Positions 8,232 through 13,916 of a stretch of DNA of 13,916 nucleotides are shown here, one piece after another. Each line of letters opens with the position of its first letter. Position 1 is the stretch's first letter. Under the pieces are notes generated by a model. That model saw nothing but the letters and a program-made list of their open reading frames with translations, was not told the DNA's origin and ran no database searches. The stretch lies in contig CAMAWK010000037.1 of NCBI GenBank assembly GCA_945861915.1, positions 1 to 13,916 of the forward strand, in the 5' to 3' direction. The position numbers were made by a program, and so were the translations under genes. The stretch comes from Flavobacterium psychrophilum (GTDB lineage: Bacteria; Bacteroidota; Bacteroidia; Flavobacteriales; Flavobacteriaceae).

Positions 8232-9272
8232 ATGAAAGAAGAAATAAACGCTTATAATAATATTTTAGAATTAATAGGAGATACACCGCTTATTAAACTA
8301 AATAGAGTTACCGAAGAATTAGAAGGGAATTTTTATGCAAAAGTAGAAGCATTTAATCCTGGACATTCAACCAAAGACCGTATTGCGTTATATATTATTG
8401 AAGAAGCTGAAAAACGAGGAATTTTATCTCCTGGTGATACCATCATTGAAACAACATCTGGAAATACCGGTTTTAGTTTGGCGATGGTAAGTGTTATTAA
8501 AGGTTATAACTGTATATTAGCAGTAAGTTCAAAATCATCAAAAGATAAAATTGACATGCTTCGTAATTTAGGAGCAAAAGTATATGTTTGTCCTGCGCAC
8601 GTCTCTGCAGATGATGAAAGATCGTATTACAATGTTGCCAAAAGATTACATGAAGAAACAAAAGGTTCTGTGTATATCAATCAATATTTTAACCAACTTA
8701 ATATTGACGCTCACTATAAATCAACTGGGCCAGAAATTTGGAAACAAACCAATGGTAAAATAACTCACCTTATTGCTTGTAGCGGAACAGGAGGAACTAT
8801 TTCTGGAACTGCCAAATACCTTAAAGAACAAAACCCAAACATTCGAATTCTTGGTGTAGACGCTTTTGGTTCTGTATTAAAAAAATACCACGAAACAAAA
8901 GAGTTTGATAACGATGAAATTTATCCTTACAGAATTGAAGGTTTAGGAAAAAACCTAATCCCATCTGCTACTGATTTTGATGTTATTGACAAGTTTATAA
9001 AAGTTACCGACGAGGAAAGTGCCCATTCAACTAGAGAGTTAGTTAGAAAAGAAGGAATGTTTTTAGGATACACGTCAGGAGCCGTTCTACAAGCTATTAA
9101 ACAATATGCCGAAGAAGGCGAATTTGATTCAAATAGTAATGTAATTGCTATTTTCCCAGATCACGGTTCTCGCTATATGAGCAAAGTATTTAGTGATGAT
9201 TGGATGAACGAACAAGGATTTTTTGACAGTATTAATGAAGAGGAAGTTCAAAAAATTGAATTTATTAAATAA
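8232..9272 (+). CDS. PLP-dependent cysteine synthase / cystathionine beta-synthase-like enzyme
   Basis: This fold-type II PLP enzyme has 346 residues from ATG 8232; an in-frame GTG at 8211 would add seven non-conserved residues. The PLP lysine is K48 in 'NPGHSTKDR', where most CysK/CysM/CBS proteins have S-V/I-K-D-R. The substrate loop 'TTSGNTG' starts at residue 74 (N78 binds the cofactor ring), the phosphate cradle 'GTGGT' is at 185-189, and 'TSGA' at 281-284 supplies the serine near the pyridine nitrogen. The segment '[12 protein letters not shown]' and the following '[20 protein letters not shown]' look more like cystathionine beta-synthase than O-acetylserine sulfhydrylase, but there is no C-terminal CBS-domain pair. 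It may make cysteine from O-acetylserine or join serine with homocysteine; sequence alone does not decide. No sulfur-pathway gene is adjacent. Confidence 0.92.
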   Translation: MKEEINAYNNILELIGDTPLIKLNRVTEELEGNFYAKVEAFNPGHSTKDRIALYIIEEAEKRGILSPGDTIIETTSGNTGFSLAMVSVIKGYNCILAVSSKSSKDKIDMLRNLGAKVYVCPAHVSADDERSYYNVAKRLHEETKGSVYINQYFNQLNIDAHYKSTGPEIWKQTNGKITHLIACSGTGGTISGTAKYLKEQNPNIRILGVDAFGSVLKKYHETKEFDNDEIYPYRIEGLGKNLIPSATDFDVIDKFIKVTDEESAHSTRELVRKEGMFLGYTSGAVLQAIKQYAEEGEFDSNSNVIAIFPDHGSRYMSKVFSDDWMNEQGFFDSINEEEVQKIEFIK

Positions 9273-9295
9273 GTTTTAAAACTTACAACATACCT

Positions 9296-9328
9296 AAAAA
9301 GGCTGTTTCTATCCGAAACAGCCTTTTT
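9296..9328 (+). terminator. Intrinsic terminator after the PLP enzyme gene
   Basis: A perfect hairpin has the nine-base GC-containing stem GGCTGTTTC / GAAACAGCC (9301-9309 and 9315-9323) with loop TATCC. It is flanked by AAAAA and TTTTT, so the stem extends to 14 bp and ends in a T run. It is 23 bp after the stop codon. The A/T flanks would let it work in both directions, but only the plus strand has a gene reading into it. Confidence 0.9.
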
Positions 9329-9361
9329 GATTTTATATCTAAATTAAAGATTGTAAATTTG
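9327..9361 (+). promoter_or_regulatory. Candidate promoter of the ABC ATPase gene
   Basis: TAAATTTG at 9354-9361 matches the -7 consensus and TTG at 9327-9329 could be the -33 element, though the 24-base gap is slightly long. The TTG overlaps the T tail of the preceding terminator. The -7 box covers the alternative start TTG at 9359, which favours the ATG at 9380 as the true start and leaves a leader of about 13 bases. Confidence 0.45.
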
Positions 9362-9379
9362 ATTTTTCAATACCCAATT

Positions 9380-10327
9380 ATGCTTGAACTTGGCGCTATT
9401 TCGTTTTCTTATAACAATATTCCCTTAATCGAAAATATAAGTTTTTCGGTTTCAAAAGGCAGTAATATAGCGCTAATAGGCGAAAGTGGTTCAGGAAAAA
9501 GTACGTTATTAAAATTAATATACGGATTATACGATTTAGATAAAGGAGAAATTCGATACAATAAAAAATTGATTTTAGGTCCTAAATACAACCTGATTCC
9601 AGGCGAAGATTATATTAAATATTTAGCCCAAGATTTTGATTTGATGCCCTATATTTCAGTAGAAGAAAACGTCGGAAAGTTTTTGTCTAACATTTATAAA
9701 GACCAAAAAGAATCACGAGTTGCCGAACTCTTGGGACTTGTTGAAATGACAGAATTTGCAAAAGTTAAAGCAAAACTACTAAGCGGTGGTCAACAACAAA
9801 GAGTAGCTTTAGCGAGAGTTTTAGCCTTAGAACCCGAACTACTTTTGTTAGACGAACCGTTTAGCCAAATTGATTCCTTTCGAAAAAATAAATTGCGTAG
9901 AAATTTGTTTTCCTATTTAAAGCAAAAACAAATTAGCTGTATTGTAGCCACTCACGACAGCATTGAGAGCTTATCATTTTCTGATGAAACAATTGTGATT
10001 AGAAACGGGAAAATAGTTGCTAAAAACAGTCCTGAGGACTTATTTAAAAACCCTTCAAACCACTATATTGCTTCTCTTTTTGGAGAAGTAAATCAAATAG
10101 AAGCAAACTTACTTTCTTGGACTGATAAAAAAAATGGAATTCAATTAGTTTATCCACATCAACTTGAAATCGTCTCGCAATCAAAATTAAAAGTGGTTGT
10201 AAAACAGTGTTATTTCAAAGGAAGTCATTTTTTGGTAGAATCTGTATTTAATACCGAAACTATCTTTTTTGATTCCATTTCAGAACAACAAATAGGATCA
10301 GAAGTGTTTTTGAATTTGAAACACTAG
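9380..10327 (+). CDS. ABC transporter ATP-binding protein with TOBE-like C-terminus
   Basis: The 315-residue protein carries a complete ABC ATPase domain: Walker A 'GESGSGKST' (34-42), Q-loop Gln84, signature 'LSGGQQQR' (134-141), Walker B 'LLLLDEP' (154-160) and H-loop His192. The D-loop reads 'SQID' instead of the usual S-x-L-D. The last 80 or so residues are mainly beta and fit a TOBE-type regulatory domain, as in importers of the PotA/FbpC/CysA group. No permease or binding-protein gene is beside it; both neighbours are unrelated, so its partners must be encoded elsewhere and the substrate cannot be named. ATG 9380 is preferred over TTG 9359 because the family N-terminus 'MLELGAISFSY' starts there. 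Its stop overlaps that of the convergent NdpA-like gene. Confidence 0.93.
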   Translation: MLELGAISFSYNNIPLIENISFSVSKGSNIALIGESGSGKSTLLKLIYGLYDLDKGEIRYNKKLILGPKYNLIPGEDYIKYLAQDFDLMPYISVEENVGKFLSNIYKDQKESRVAELLGLVEMTEFAKVKAKLLSGGQQQRVALARVLALEPELLLLDEPFSQIDSFRKNKLRRNLFSYLKQKQISCIVATHDSIESLSFSDETIVIRNGKIVAKNSPEDLFKNPSNHYIASLFGEVNQIEANLLSWTDKKNGIQLVYPHQLEIVSQSKLKVVVKQCYFKGSHFLVESVFNTETIFFDSISEQQIGSEVFLNLKH

Positions 10328-11382
10328 TTTTTCACTTCTTTATTGAAATAAACCAAATAATAATACATTTGTTTTTCTTCGTCCCAGCCTTTTTCTACAA
10401 ATTTTTCGGCACTTTCGGGATTAATAAAATCCATTTTAATCTGGATTTGAGTGTCTAAATTAATCACATTTCGTATTGATTTTCTAGCATCCGAAACAGC
10501 TGCATTGGCAATTGGGAAAGTGGTCACATCTTCGATGCTATATTTTTCGCCCTTATCTACTTTATAATTCTTAAATTCAGGAATCAAATCAGGATTGTCT
10601 AATACTTCGTTCAAGAAATTACTTTCTTCGAATTGATCATTTTTAGCAAAATAATTAACTGAACGGTTCATAAACATCACCTCTTCTTTTTTATCTTCTG
10701 CAGGAAAAACGACATCTTTTGCAAAACCTTGACAAAATTTCAAGTATTTTTTGGTTATAAAATTTTCATCCTCAAAAGCATCAACCGACAAGAAATGCTC
10801 TAACCAATAACGTGCATCGTAGCGATTGCTGTCAACAGTTAGAATTTTGTACCCTTCCTCCTTTTTATAATTAAAAATCAAGCAACCCTTATCTAATTTA
10901 TTAAGATTAATTCCTTGTTGCAAAATCATATCCAAATTGCTGTTTTTTTCTTCAAATTGTAAAAAATCAGTCTGAATTTCACTTTTAAAAATCCCTATTG
11001 CATCCACAACGTTATTATCTATATTTATATTCGTTAAATGTGCTACATAAACCTCCCCATTTTTGATATGTGGATGATTGGATTGCTCGAATAAATGAGT
11101 GGTGATTTTTTTTGAAACTTCATGTAAACTACTAGGATTATCAAATAATTGAGTAGCCAAGGTGTACATTTCATTGTATTCCAAATCAACTTCATGGGCA
11201 AACTGAAAGTAGTTTTCTTCTTTTTCTCTAAAAGGTTTAAAAAAATACTCTTTAATGATAGGCAAAACCTCATTATTCAAATTAAAGGGTTGCTCGGATA
11301 AAAAAATAGCTTCGTTTCGACTCTTGTTTCCTACTCTATGAATAGAAAGTGTTTCGATATGGGTGTTGAAAAGGTTGATCAT
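10324..11382 (-). CDS. NdpA/YejK-like nucleoid-associated protein
   Basis: The 352-residue product resembles the 37-kDa nucleoid-associated protein family (NdpA, E. coli YejK), whose members are about 335-350 residues. Features seen are the N-terminal 'SIHRVGNKSRNEAIFLSE', 'NNVVDAIGIFKSE', the central 'GYKILTVDSNRYDARYWLEH' and the C-terminal 'INPESAEKFVEKGWDEEKQM', with no signal peptide or membrane segment. Family proteins bind double-stranded DNA and are found with the nucleoid; their physiological role is not well defined. The assignment rests on overall similarity recognised by eye. The gene starts 13 bp after one arm of the 11396-11549 inverted repeat. I found no exact TAnnTTTG box ahead of it, so it may be read from the upstream gene through the repeat (inference). 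Confidence 0.85.
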   Translation of the reverse strand: MINLFNTHIETLSIHRVGNKSRNEAIFLSEQPFNLNNEVLPIIKEYFFKPFREKEENYFQFAHEVDLEYNEMYTLATQLFDNPSSLHEVSKKITTHLFEQSNHPHIKNGEVYVAHLTNINIDNNVVDAIGIFKSEIQTDFLQFEEKNSNLDMILQQGINLNKLDKGCLIFNYKKEEGYKILTVDSNRYDARYWLEHFLSVDAFEDENFITKKYLKFCQGFAKDVVFPAEDKKEEVMFMNRSVNYFAKNDQFEESNFLNEVLDNPDLIPEFKNYKVDKGEKYSIEDVTTFPIANAAVSDARKSIRNVINLDTQIQIKMDFINPESAEKFVEKGWDEEKQMYYYLVYFNKEVKN

Positions 11383-11395
11383 TTAAAAAGGGTTT

Positions 11396-11549
11396 CCTCT
11401 CCCCAACCCTCTCCAAAGGAGAGGGAGATGAGATATGAATATTATTCGTTTTTTTATGTATGTTATTTTTAACTTGAAATGAAGCAATTTTTACAAACTA
11501 TTCAAATCAAGTTTCGGCTCCCTCTCCTATGGAGAGGGTTGGGGAGAGG
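11396..11549. repeat. Pair of inverted 30-bp repeats, each a hairpin, 94 bp apart
   Basis: Arm 1 (11396-11425) and the reverse complement of arm 2 (11520-11549) agree at 29 of 30 bases; the single difference is at the centre of the inner loop (CCAAAGG versus CCATAGG). Each arm contains its own hairpin, CCCTCTCC / GGAGAGGG with a three-base loop, preceded or followed by the complementary tail CCTCTCCCCAA / TTGGGGAGAGG. The arms are GC-rich in an AT-rich setting, and the 94-bp spacer is ordinary AT-rich DNA without a reading frame I can support. Arm 2 ends 1 bp after the stop of the acidic-tail gene; arm 1 ends 13 bp before the NdpA-like start codon. I believe CCCTCTCC-type repeats are dispersed in other Flavobacterium genomes, but this is from memory and unchecked. 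No direct target duplication is evident. Confidence 0.9.
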
Positions 11550-11550
11550 A

Positions 11551-12090
11551 TTAATTCCAGTTCTCTTCAAAACCAAAATCCTCAAAGCTATCATCACTTT
11601 CAAACATATCAAGATCATCATCATCTAAATCATCTTCGAATTCATTATAACTTTCGTCATCCTCATCGGCTAAAAAGTTTTTTTCTGTAGCTTCAGCTGG
11701 CATTTCACCATGAGAAAAAATAGTTTCCGGATAAATATTTCCTGCAACAACATCTTCAATAGCGGCTAATTCAATCAAAAAAGTCCACATATTGATAAAA
11801 TCATACACATAAATTATCTTGGTGCTTTCGCTGTCTAAAATATCCGAAAGTAAATAATCGCTCATTGTTTTTTGTTCTCCAGGAACATCTCCTGTGTCAA
11901 ACATCGGAATTTCATCTTCTTGATTCCAAGTATCATCACAAGTATAAAACGAGGCTACTTCCATACCGTCAAAACCAAAAGAATTAACAATAGCGTTATG
12001 TAAATCTTCTAAAGTATCGTCTGCAAGTATTGCAATGTCTCTAAAAATATCTTCTTCTGTGTCAAGAATGACTCTAAATTTATAAACCAT
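11551..12090 (-). CDS. Plasmid pRiA4b ORF-3-like protein with acidic tail
   Basis: This 179-residue protein belongs by appearance to the pRiA4b ORF-3-like (IS1096 TnpR-like) family, seen in 'YKFRVILDTEEDIFRDIAIL', 'TLEDLHNAIVNSFGFDG', 'SFYTCDDTWNQEDEIPMFD' and 'KIIYVYDFINMWTFLIEL'. The family is widespread in Bacteroidota genomes away from plasmids; no molecular function is established, and the 'resolvase' label is not supported by any catalytic motif here. The last 39 residues contain 21 Asp or Glu, giving a disordered polyanionic tail ending 'FGFEENWN'. No transposase is nearby, so I read it as a resident chromosomal gene. It has its own candidate -7 box and precedes the NdpA-like gene on the same strand, separated by the inverted repeat. 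Confidence 0.88.
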   Translation of the reverse strand: MVYKFRVILDTEEDIFRDIAILADDTLEDLHNAIVNSFGFDGMEVASFYTCDDTWNQEDEIPMFDTGDVPGEQKTMSDYLLSDILDSESTKIIYVYDFINMWTFLIELAAIEDVVAGNIYPETIFSHGEMPAEATEKNFLADEDDESYNEFEDDLDDDDLDMFESDDSFEDFGFEENWN

Positions 12091-12112
12091 AATCTGTTTT
12101 TTTATTGGTTTT

Positions 12113-12120
12113 CAAAGGTA
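12113..12120 (-). promoter_or_regulatory. Candidate -7 element for the pRiA4b ORF-3-like gene
   Basis: The reverse strand reads TACCTTTG, an exact TAnnTTTG match, with its end 22 bases before the start codon. No TTG is present 17-23 bases further upstream. The predicted leader is about 15 bases. Confidence 0.4.
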
Positions 12121-12198
12121 AAATTTAATTTTATATTTTATCCCGAAGTTTCAGGACAGATTTCGGATTTGTTGAAAAGATTTTAAATCTTCAAATTA

Positions 12199-12753
12199 TT
12201 AATTCAACTTTCGTATAACTTTGGCTGGATTACCAACTGCTAATGAATTATCTGGAATATCTTTTGTCACTACCGAACCCGCTCCGATTACACAGCCATT
12301 TCCAATTGTGATTTCGGGTAGAATAATAGAATTGCCACCTAACCAACAATCATTTCCAATTGTGACCGGAAAAGCATTTTCAAGCACTTTCCTTGCTTCA
12401 GCTTCCAATGGATGATTGGCAGTATAAATTTGAACGCCAGGAGCAAAAAAAACATTGGAACCAATTATGACTTTTGCTCCGTCTAAAACAACACAATTAA
12501 CATTAAAATAAACATGATCACCACAAACAATATTGTATCCATAATCACAAAAAAAGGGTGGCTCGATATAAAGATTCAAGCCCGAATTCGGAATCAATTC
12601 TTTGATTATTTCTTTTGCTTTTTTGGTAATTCTGTACTCAATAACATTTAATCTATGAAGCAAATTTTTTGCTTTTCTTCTATCTTTTACTAGAGTAGAA
12701 TCTCCAGCCAAATAATATTCTCCAGCCATCATTTTTTCTTTTTCGGTCTTCAT
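12199..12753 (-). CDS. maa: Maltose-type sugar O-acetyltransferase
   Basis: The 184-residue protein matches the maltose/galactoside acetyltransferase group (Maa, LacA, NodL) over its full length. It opens with the N-terminal helical part 'MKTEKEKMMAGEYYLAGD', which fixes the start. The left-handed beta-helix hexapeptide repeats run from about residue 60 ('YIEPPFFCDYGYNIVCGDHV') to 180. The catalytic His is H114 in 'TANHPLEAEAR', equivalent to His115 of E. coli LacA. The C-terminal repeats 'GNDCWLGGNSIILPEITIGN' and 'GAGSVVTKDIPDNSLAVGNP' bind acetyl-CoA. It should be a cytoplasmic trimer transferring acetyl from acetyl-CoA to a sugar hydroxyl; the physiological acceptor is unknown. No sugar or polysaccharide gene is adjacent. 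The gene appears monocistronic. Confidence 0.96.
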   Translation of the reverse strand: MKTEKEKMMAGEYYLAGDSTLVKDRRKAKNLLHRLNVIEYRITKKAKEIIKELIPNSGLNLYIEPPFFCDYGYNIVCGDHVYFNVNCVVLDGAKVIIGSNVFFAPGVQIYTANHPLEAEARKVLENAFPVTIGNDCWLGGNSIILPEITIGNGCVIGAGSVVTKDIPDNSLAVGNPAKVIRKLN

Positions 12754-12842
12754 AAAAAGAATTTTATTTGAATTAAATGTGATAATTAAAGCGCTAAATA
12801 GTTAAATATAATTTTAAACTTCTTTAATAATAAGTGAATTTG

Positions 12843-12850
12843 CAAACTTA
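12843..12850 (-). promoter_or_regulatory. Candidate -7 element for the acetyltransferase gene
   Basis: The reverse strand reads TAAGTTTG followed by CAAA, an exact TAnnTTTG match 89 bases before the start codon. A TTG (12864-12862) lies only 11 bases upstream, too close for the usual spacing. The rest of this 168-bp gap shows no other structure I can support. Confidence 0.33.
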
Positions 12851-12921
12851 ATCTTTACTTCAATTATACTATGTTAAATACACTGAATATCATATTATTG
12901 AATAGTCAATATAGATTATTC

Positions 12922-13916
12922 CTATGAGGATTTTTTACTGTTTTCGAGCACTAAATAAAACTGCAAACCAAATAATATCGTTGCTAAAACAATGTGAATA
13001 GTTTGGGTTCCAAAAGGGAAATTAAAATAATACATACTTATTCCGGATAGAATTTCTAATAAAATTAAAACGGCTACCCAATTCATTTTTGCAAATCCTA
13101 AACCGAGTTTTTTGTTTCTAAAAAACAAAAAAACATTGGCACTCAAAACCAAAATTGAAAAGCTTCGATGGATGTAAAAATTAATTTTAGGATTTTGGAT
13201 CCAAGCCTCTTTTGGCAAACCCATTTCTACAATCGTATCTACTGATTCTCGAACCTGGGTTCCTAAGACAATTTGAATAATAGTTAATCCGAGAGCAGCG
13301 TACAAAACCCATTTAAATTTATTCTCTATTCTCTTTGTGCTTAATGAATTTTGAGCAATAAAAACAACATACAATTGGATAGATACAATTAGTAATGCCA
13401 CCAGCATATGAGTGGTGATTTTATAAGGATTCAAAACCGAATCAACTACTGTTTTCCCTAACCAAGCCTGAAAGCCCATTAGAAAACAAATAAACAGACT
13501 CCACAGAATCAACTTTTTATTTTCGTTCCAATAACCAAACGAAAAGAAAAGCGCTGCTAAACAGGCTAAACCAGCCAAAGCTCCAACCAATCGATTCAAA
13601 TATTCGACCCAAGTATGAAACGGATTGAAAATAGCATAATCATGTTTGGTGTACTTTTCCCACTGATTAGATTTAAATTGAGCTGTTGCTATAAAGTCCT
13701 CTTTTGCAACTAATAAACTTTGATCTTTAATGATAACTTGACCCTTTTTATAGTCTTTTGAGACAGTATATAGCAATTCTTTTTCTTCTGTGGGCGGAAT
13801 ATAATAACCAAAACATTTAGGCCAATCTGGACATCCCATTCCTGACCCAGTCATTCGAACCAATGCTCCGGCAATTATAACTAAATACACCAGAACTAAA
13901 GCAATTTTTGCAGATG
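12922..13916 (-). CDS. ctaA: Heme A synthase (COX15/CtaA), 5' end cut by window edge
   Basis: The frame stays open to the right edge. GTG at 13890 could be taken as a start, but the codons before it read on as a coherent first membrane helix ('SAKIALVLVYLVIIAGALVR'), so the true start is outside. About eight transmembrane segments are visible, and the cysteine pair in 'GMGCPDWPKCFG' sits in the first outer loop. The enzyme oxidises heme O to heme A in the inner membrane for aa3/caa3-type oxidases. Expected heme-ligand histidines occur in 'THMLVA' (13408-13410), 'YIHRSFS' (13168-13170) and 'TIHIVLA' (12994-12996). The fourth expected site reads 'VEYLNRLVG', with Asn (13594-13596) where E-x-x-H-R is usual. 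The start of the operon, where farnesyltransferase ctaB might be found, lies beyond the window. Confidence 0.93.
   Translation of the reverse strand, partial: SAKIALVLVYLVIIAGALVRMTGSGMGCPDWPKCFGYYIPPTEEKELLYTVSKDYKKGQVIIKDQSLLVAKEDFIATAQFKSNQWEKYTKHDYAIFNPFHTWVEYLNRLVGALAGLACLAALFFSFGYWNENKKLILWSLFICFLMGFQAWLGKTVVDSVLNPYKITTHMLVALLIVSIQLYVVFIAQNSLSTKRIENKFKWVLYAALGLTIIQIVLGTQVRESVDTIVEMGLPKEAWIQNPKINFYIHRSFSILVLSANVFLFFRNKKLGLGFAKMNWVAVLILLEILSGISMYYFNFPFGTQTIHIVLATILFGLQFYLVLENSKKSS

Noticed and set aside
9271..9284. Perfect 14-base palindrome AAGTTTTAAAACTT at the PLP enzyme stop codon
   Set aside because: Only A/T-rich pairs with no loop; the GC-containing hairpin 12 bp further on is the convincing terminator. 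An operator role has no other support.
11551..12090. Transposon or plasmid remnant suggested by the pRiA4b/IS1096 family name
   Set aside because: No transposase, terminal repeats or target duplications bracket the gene; the nearby inverted repeats lie entirely on one side of it.
12141..12156. Small imperfect hairpin TCCCGAAGTTTCAGGA between acetyltransferase and acidic-tail genes
   Set aside because: Short stem with a C-A mismatch (G-U in the minus transcript), tight loop and no T tail; too weak to call.
12172..12194. Possible terminator hairpin after the acetyltransferase gene
   Set aside because: The stem TTGAA..GATTT / AAATC..TTCAA has a two-base bulge, an almost absent loop and no following T run on the minus strand.
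12896..12911. Hairpin TATTGA/TCAATA after the heme A synthase stop
   Set aside because: A six-pair AU-rich stem without a T tail is expected often by chance in this sequence.
13888..13890. GTG as start codon of the heme A synthase
   Set aside because: Codons upstream continue a hydrophobic helix typical of the first membrane segment to the window edge, so the start is outside.

Overview
The window looks like chromosomal DNA from a member of the Flavobacteriaceae, probably Flavobacterium or a close relative. It is AT-rich. Several intergenic regions carry the Bacteroidota promoter octamer TAnnTTTG. The protein set (flavobacterial M23 peptidase, pRiA4b ORF-3-like acidic protein, NdpA-type nucleoid protein, COX15-type heme A synthase) fits that group. 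Most genes are housekeeping or conserved-accessory. I see no phage, transposase, CRISPR array, tRNA or rRNA.

Layout. At 1-1926 on the minus strand, a three-gene cluster runs M23 peptidase, short MerR regulator, LemA. The first two share one base (TAATG), and lemA runs off the left edge. alaS is divergent from it (2080-4716, +) and is followed by an unrecognised lipoprotein with YD-like repeats (4822-5619, +). A YbaB/EbfC protein (minus) converges on the lipoprotein gene. Divergent from ybaB is a serine oligopeptidase of the oligopeptidase B type with a signal peptide (6026-8161, +). Next come a PLP-dependent cysteine synthase/cystathionine beta-synthase-like enzyme (8232-9272, +), a strong hairpin terminator, and an orphan ABC ATPase with a C-terminal TOBE-like region (9380-10327, +).

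From 10324 to the right edge everything is on the minus strand: an NdpA/YejK-like protein, a pRiA4b ORF-3-like protein with a very acidic tail, a maltose-type sugar O-acetyltransferase, and a COX15/CtaA heme A synthase that is cut at its 5' end by the window edge. Between the NdpA-like gene and the acidic-tail gene lies a pair of inverted 30-bp repeats, 94 bp apart, each itself a hairpin.

I did not find a convincing undescribed multi-gene system. The items most worth a second look are the inverted-repeat element at 11396-11549, the M23-MerR-LemA cluster, the exported form of oligopeptidase B, the Asn in place of an expected His in the heme A synthase, and the two convergent genes whose stop codons share one CTAG palindrome.
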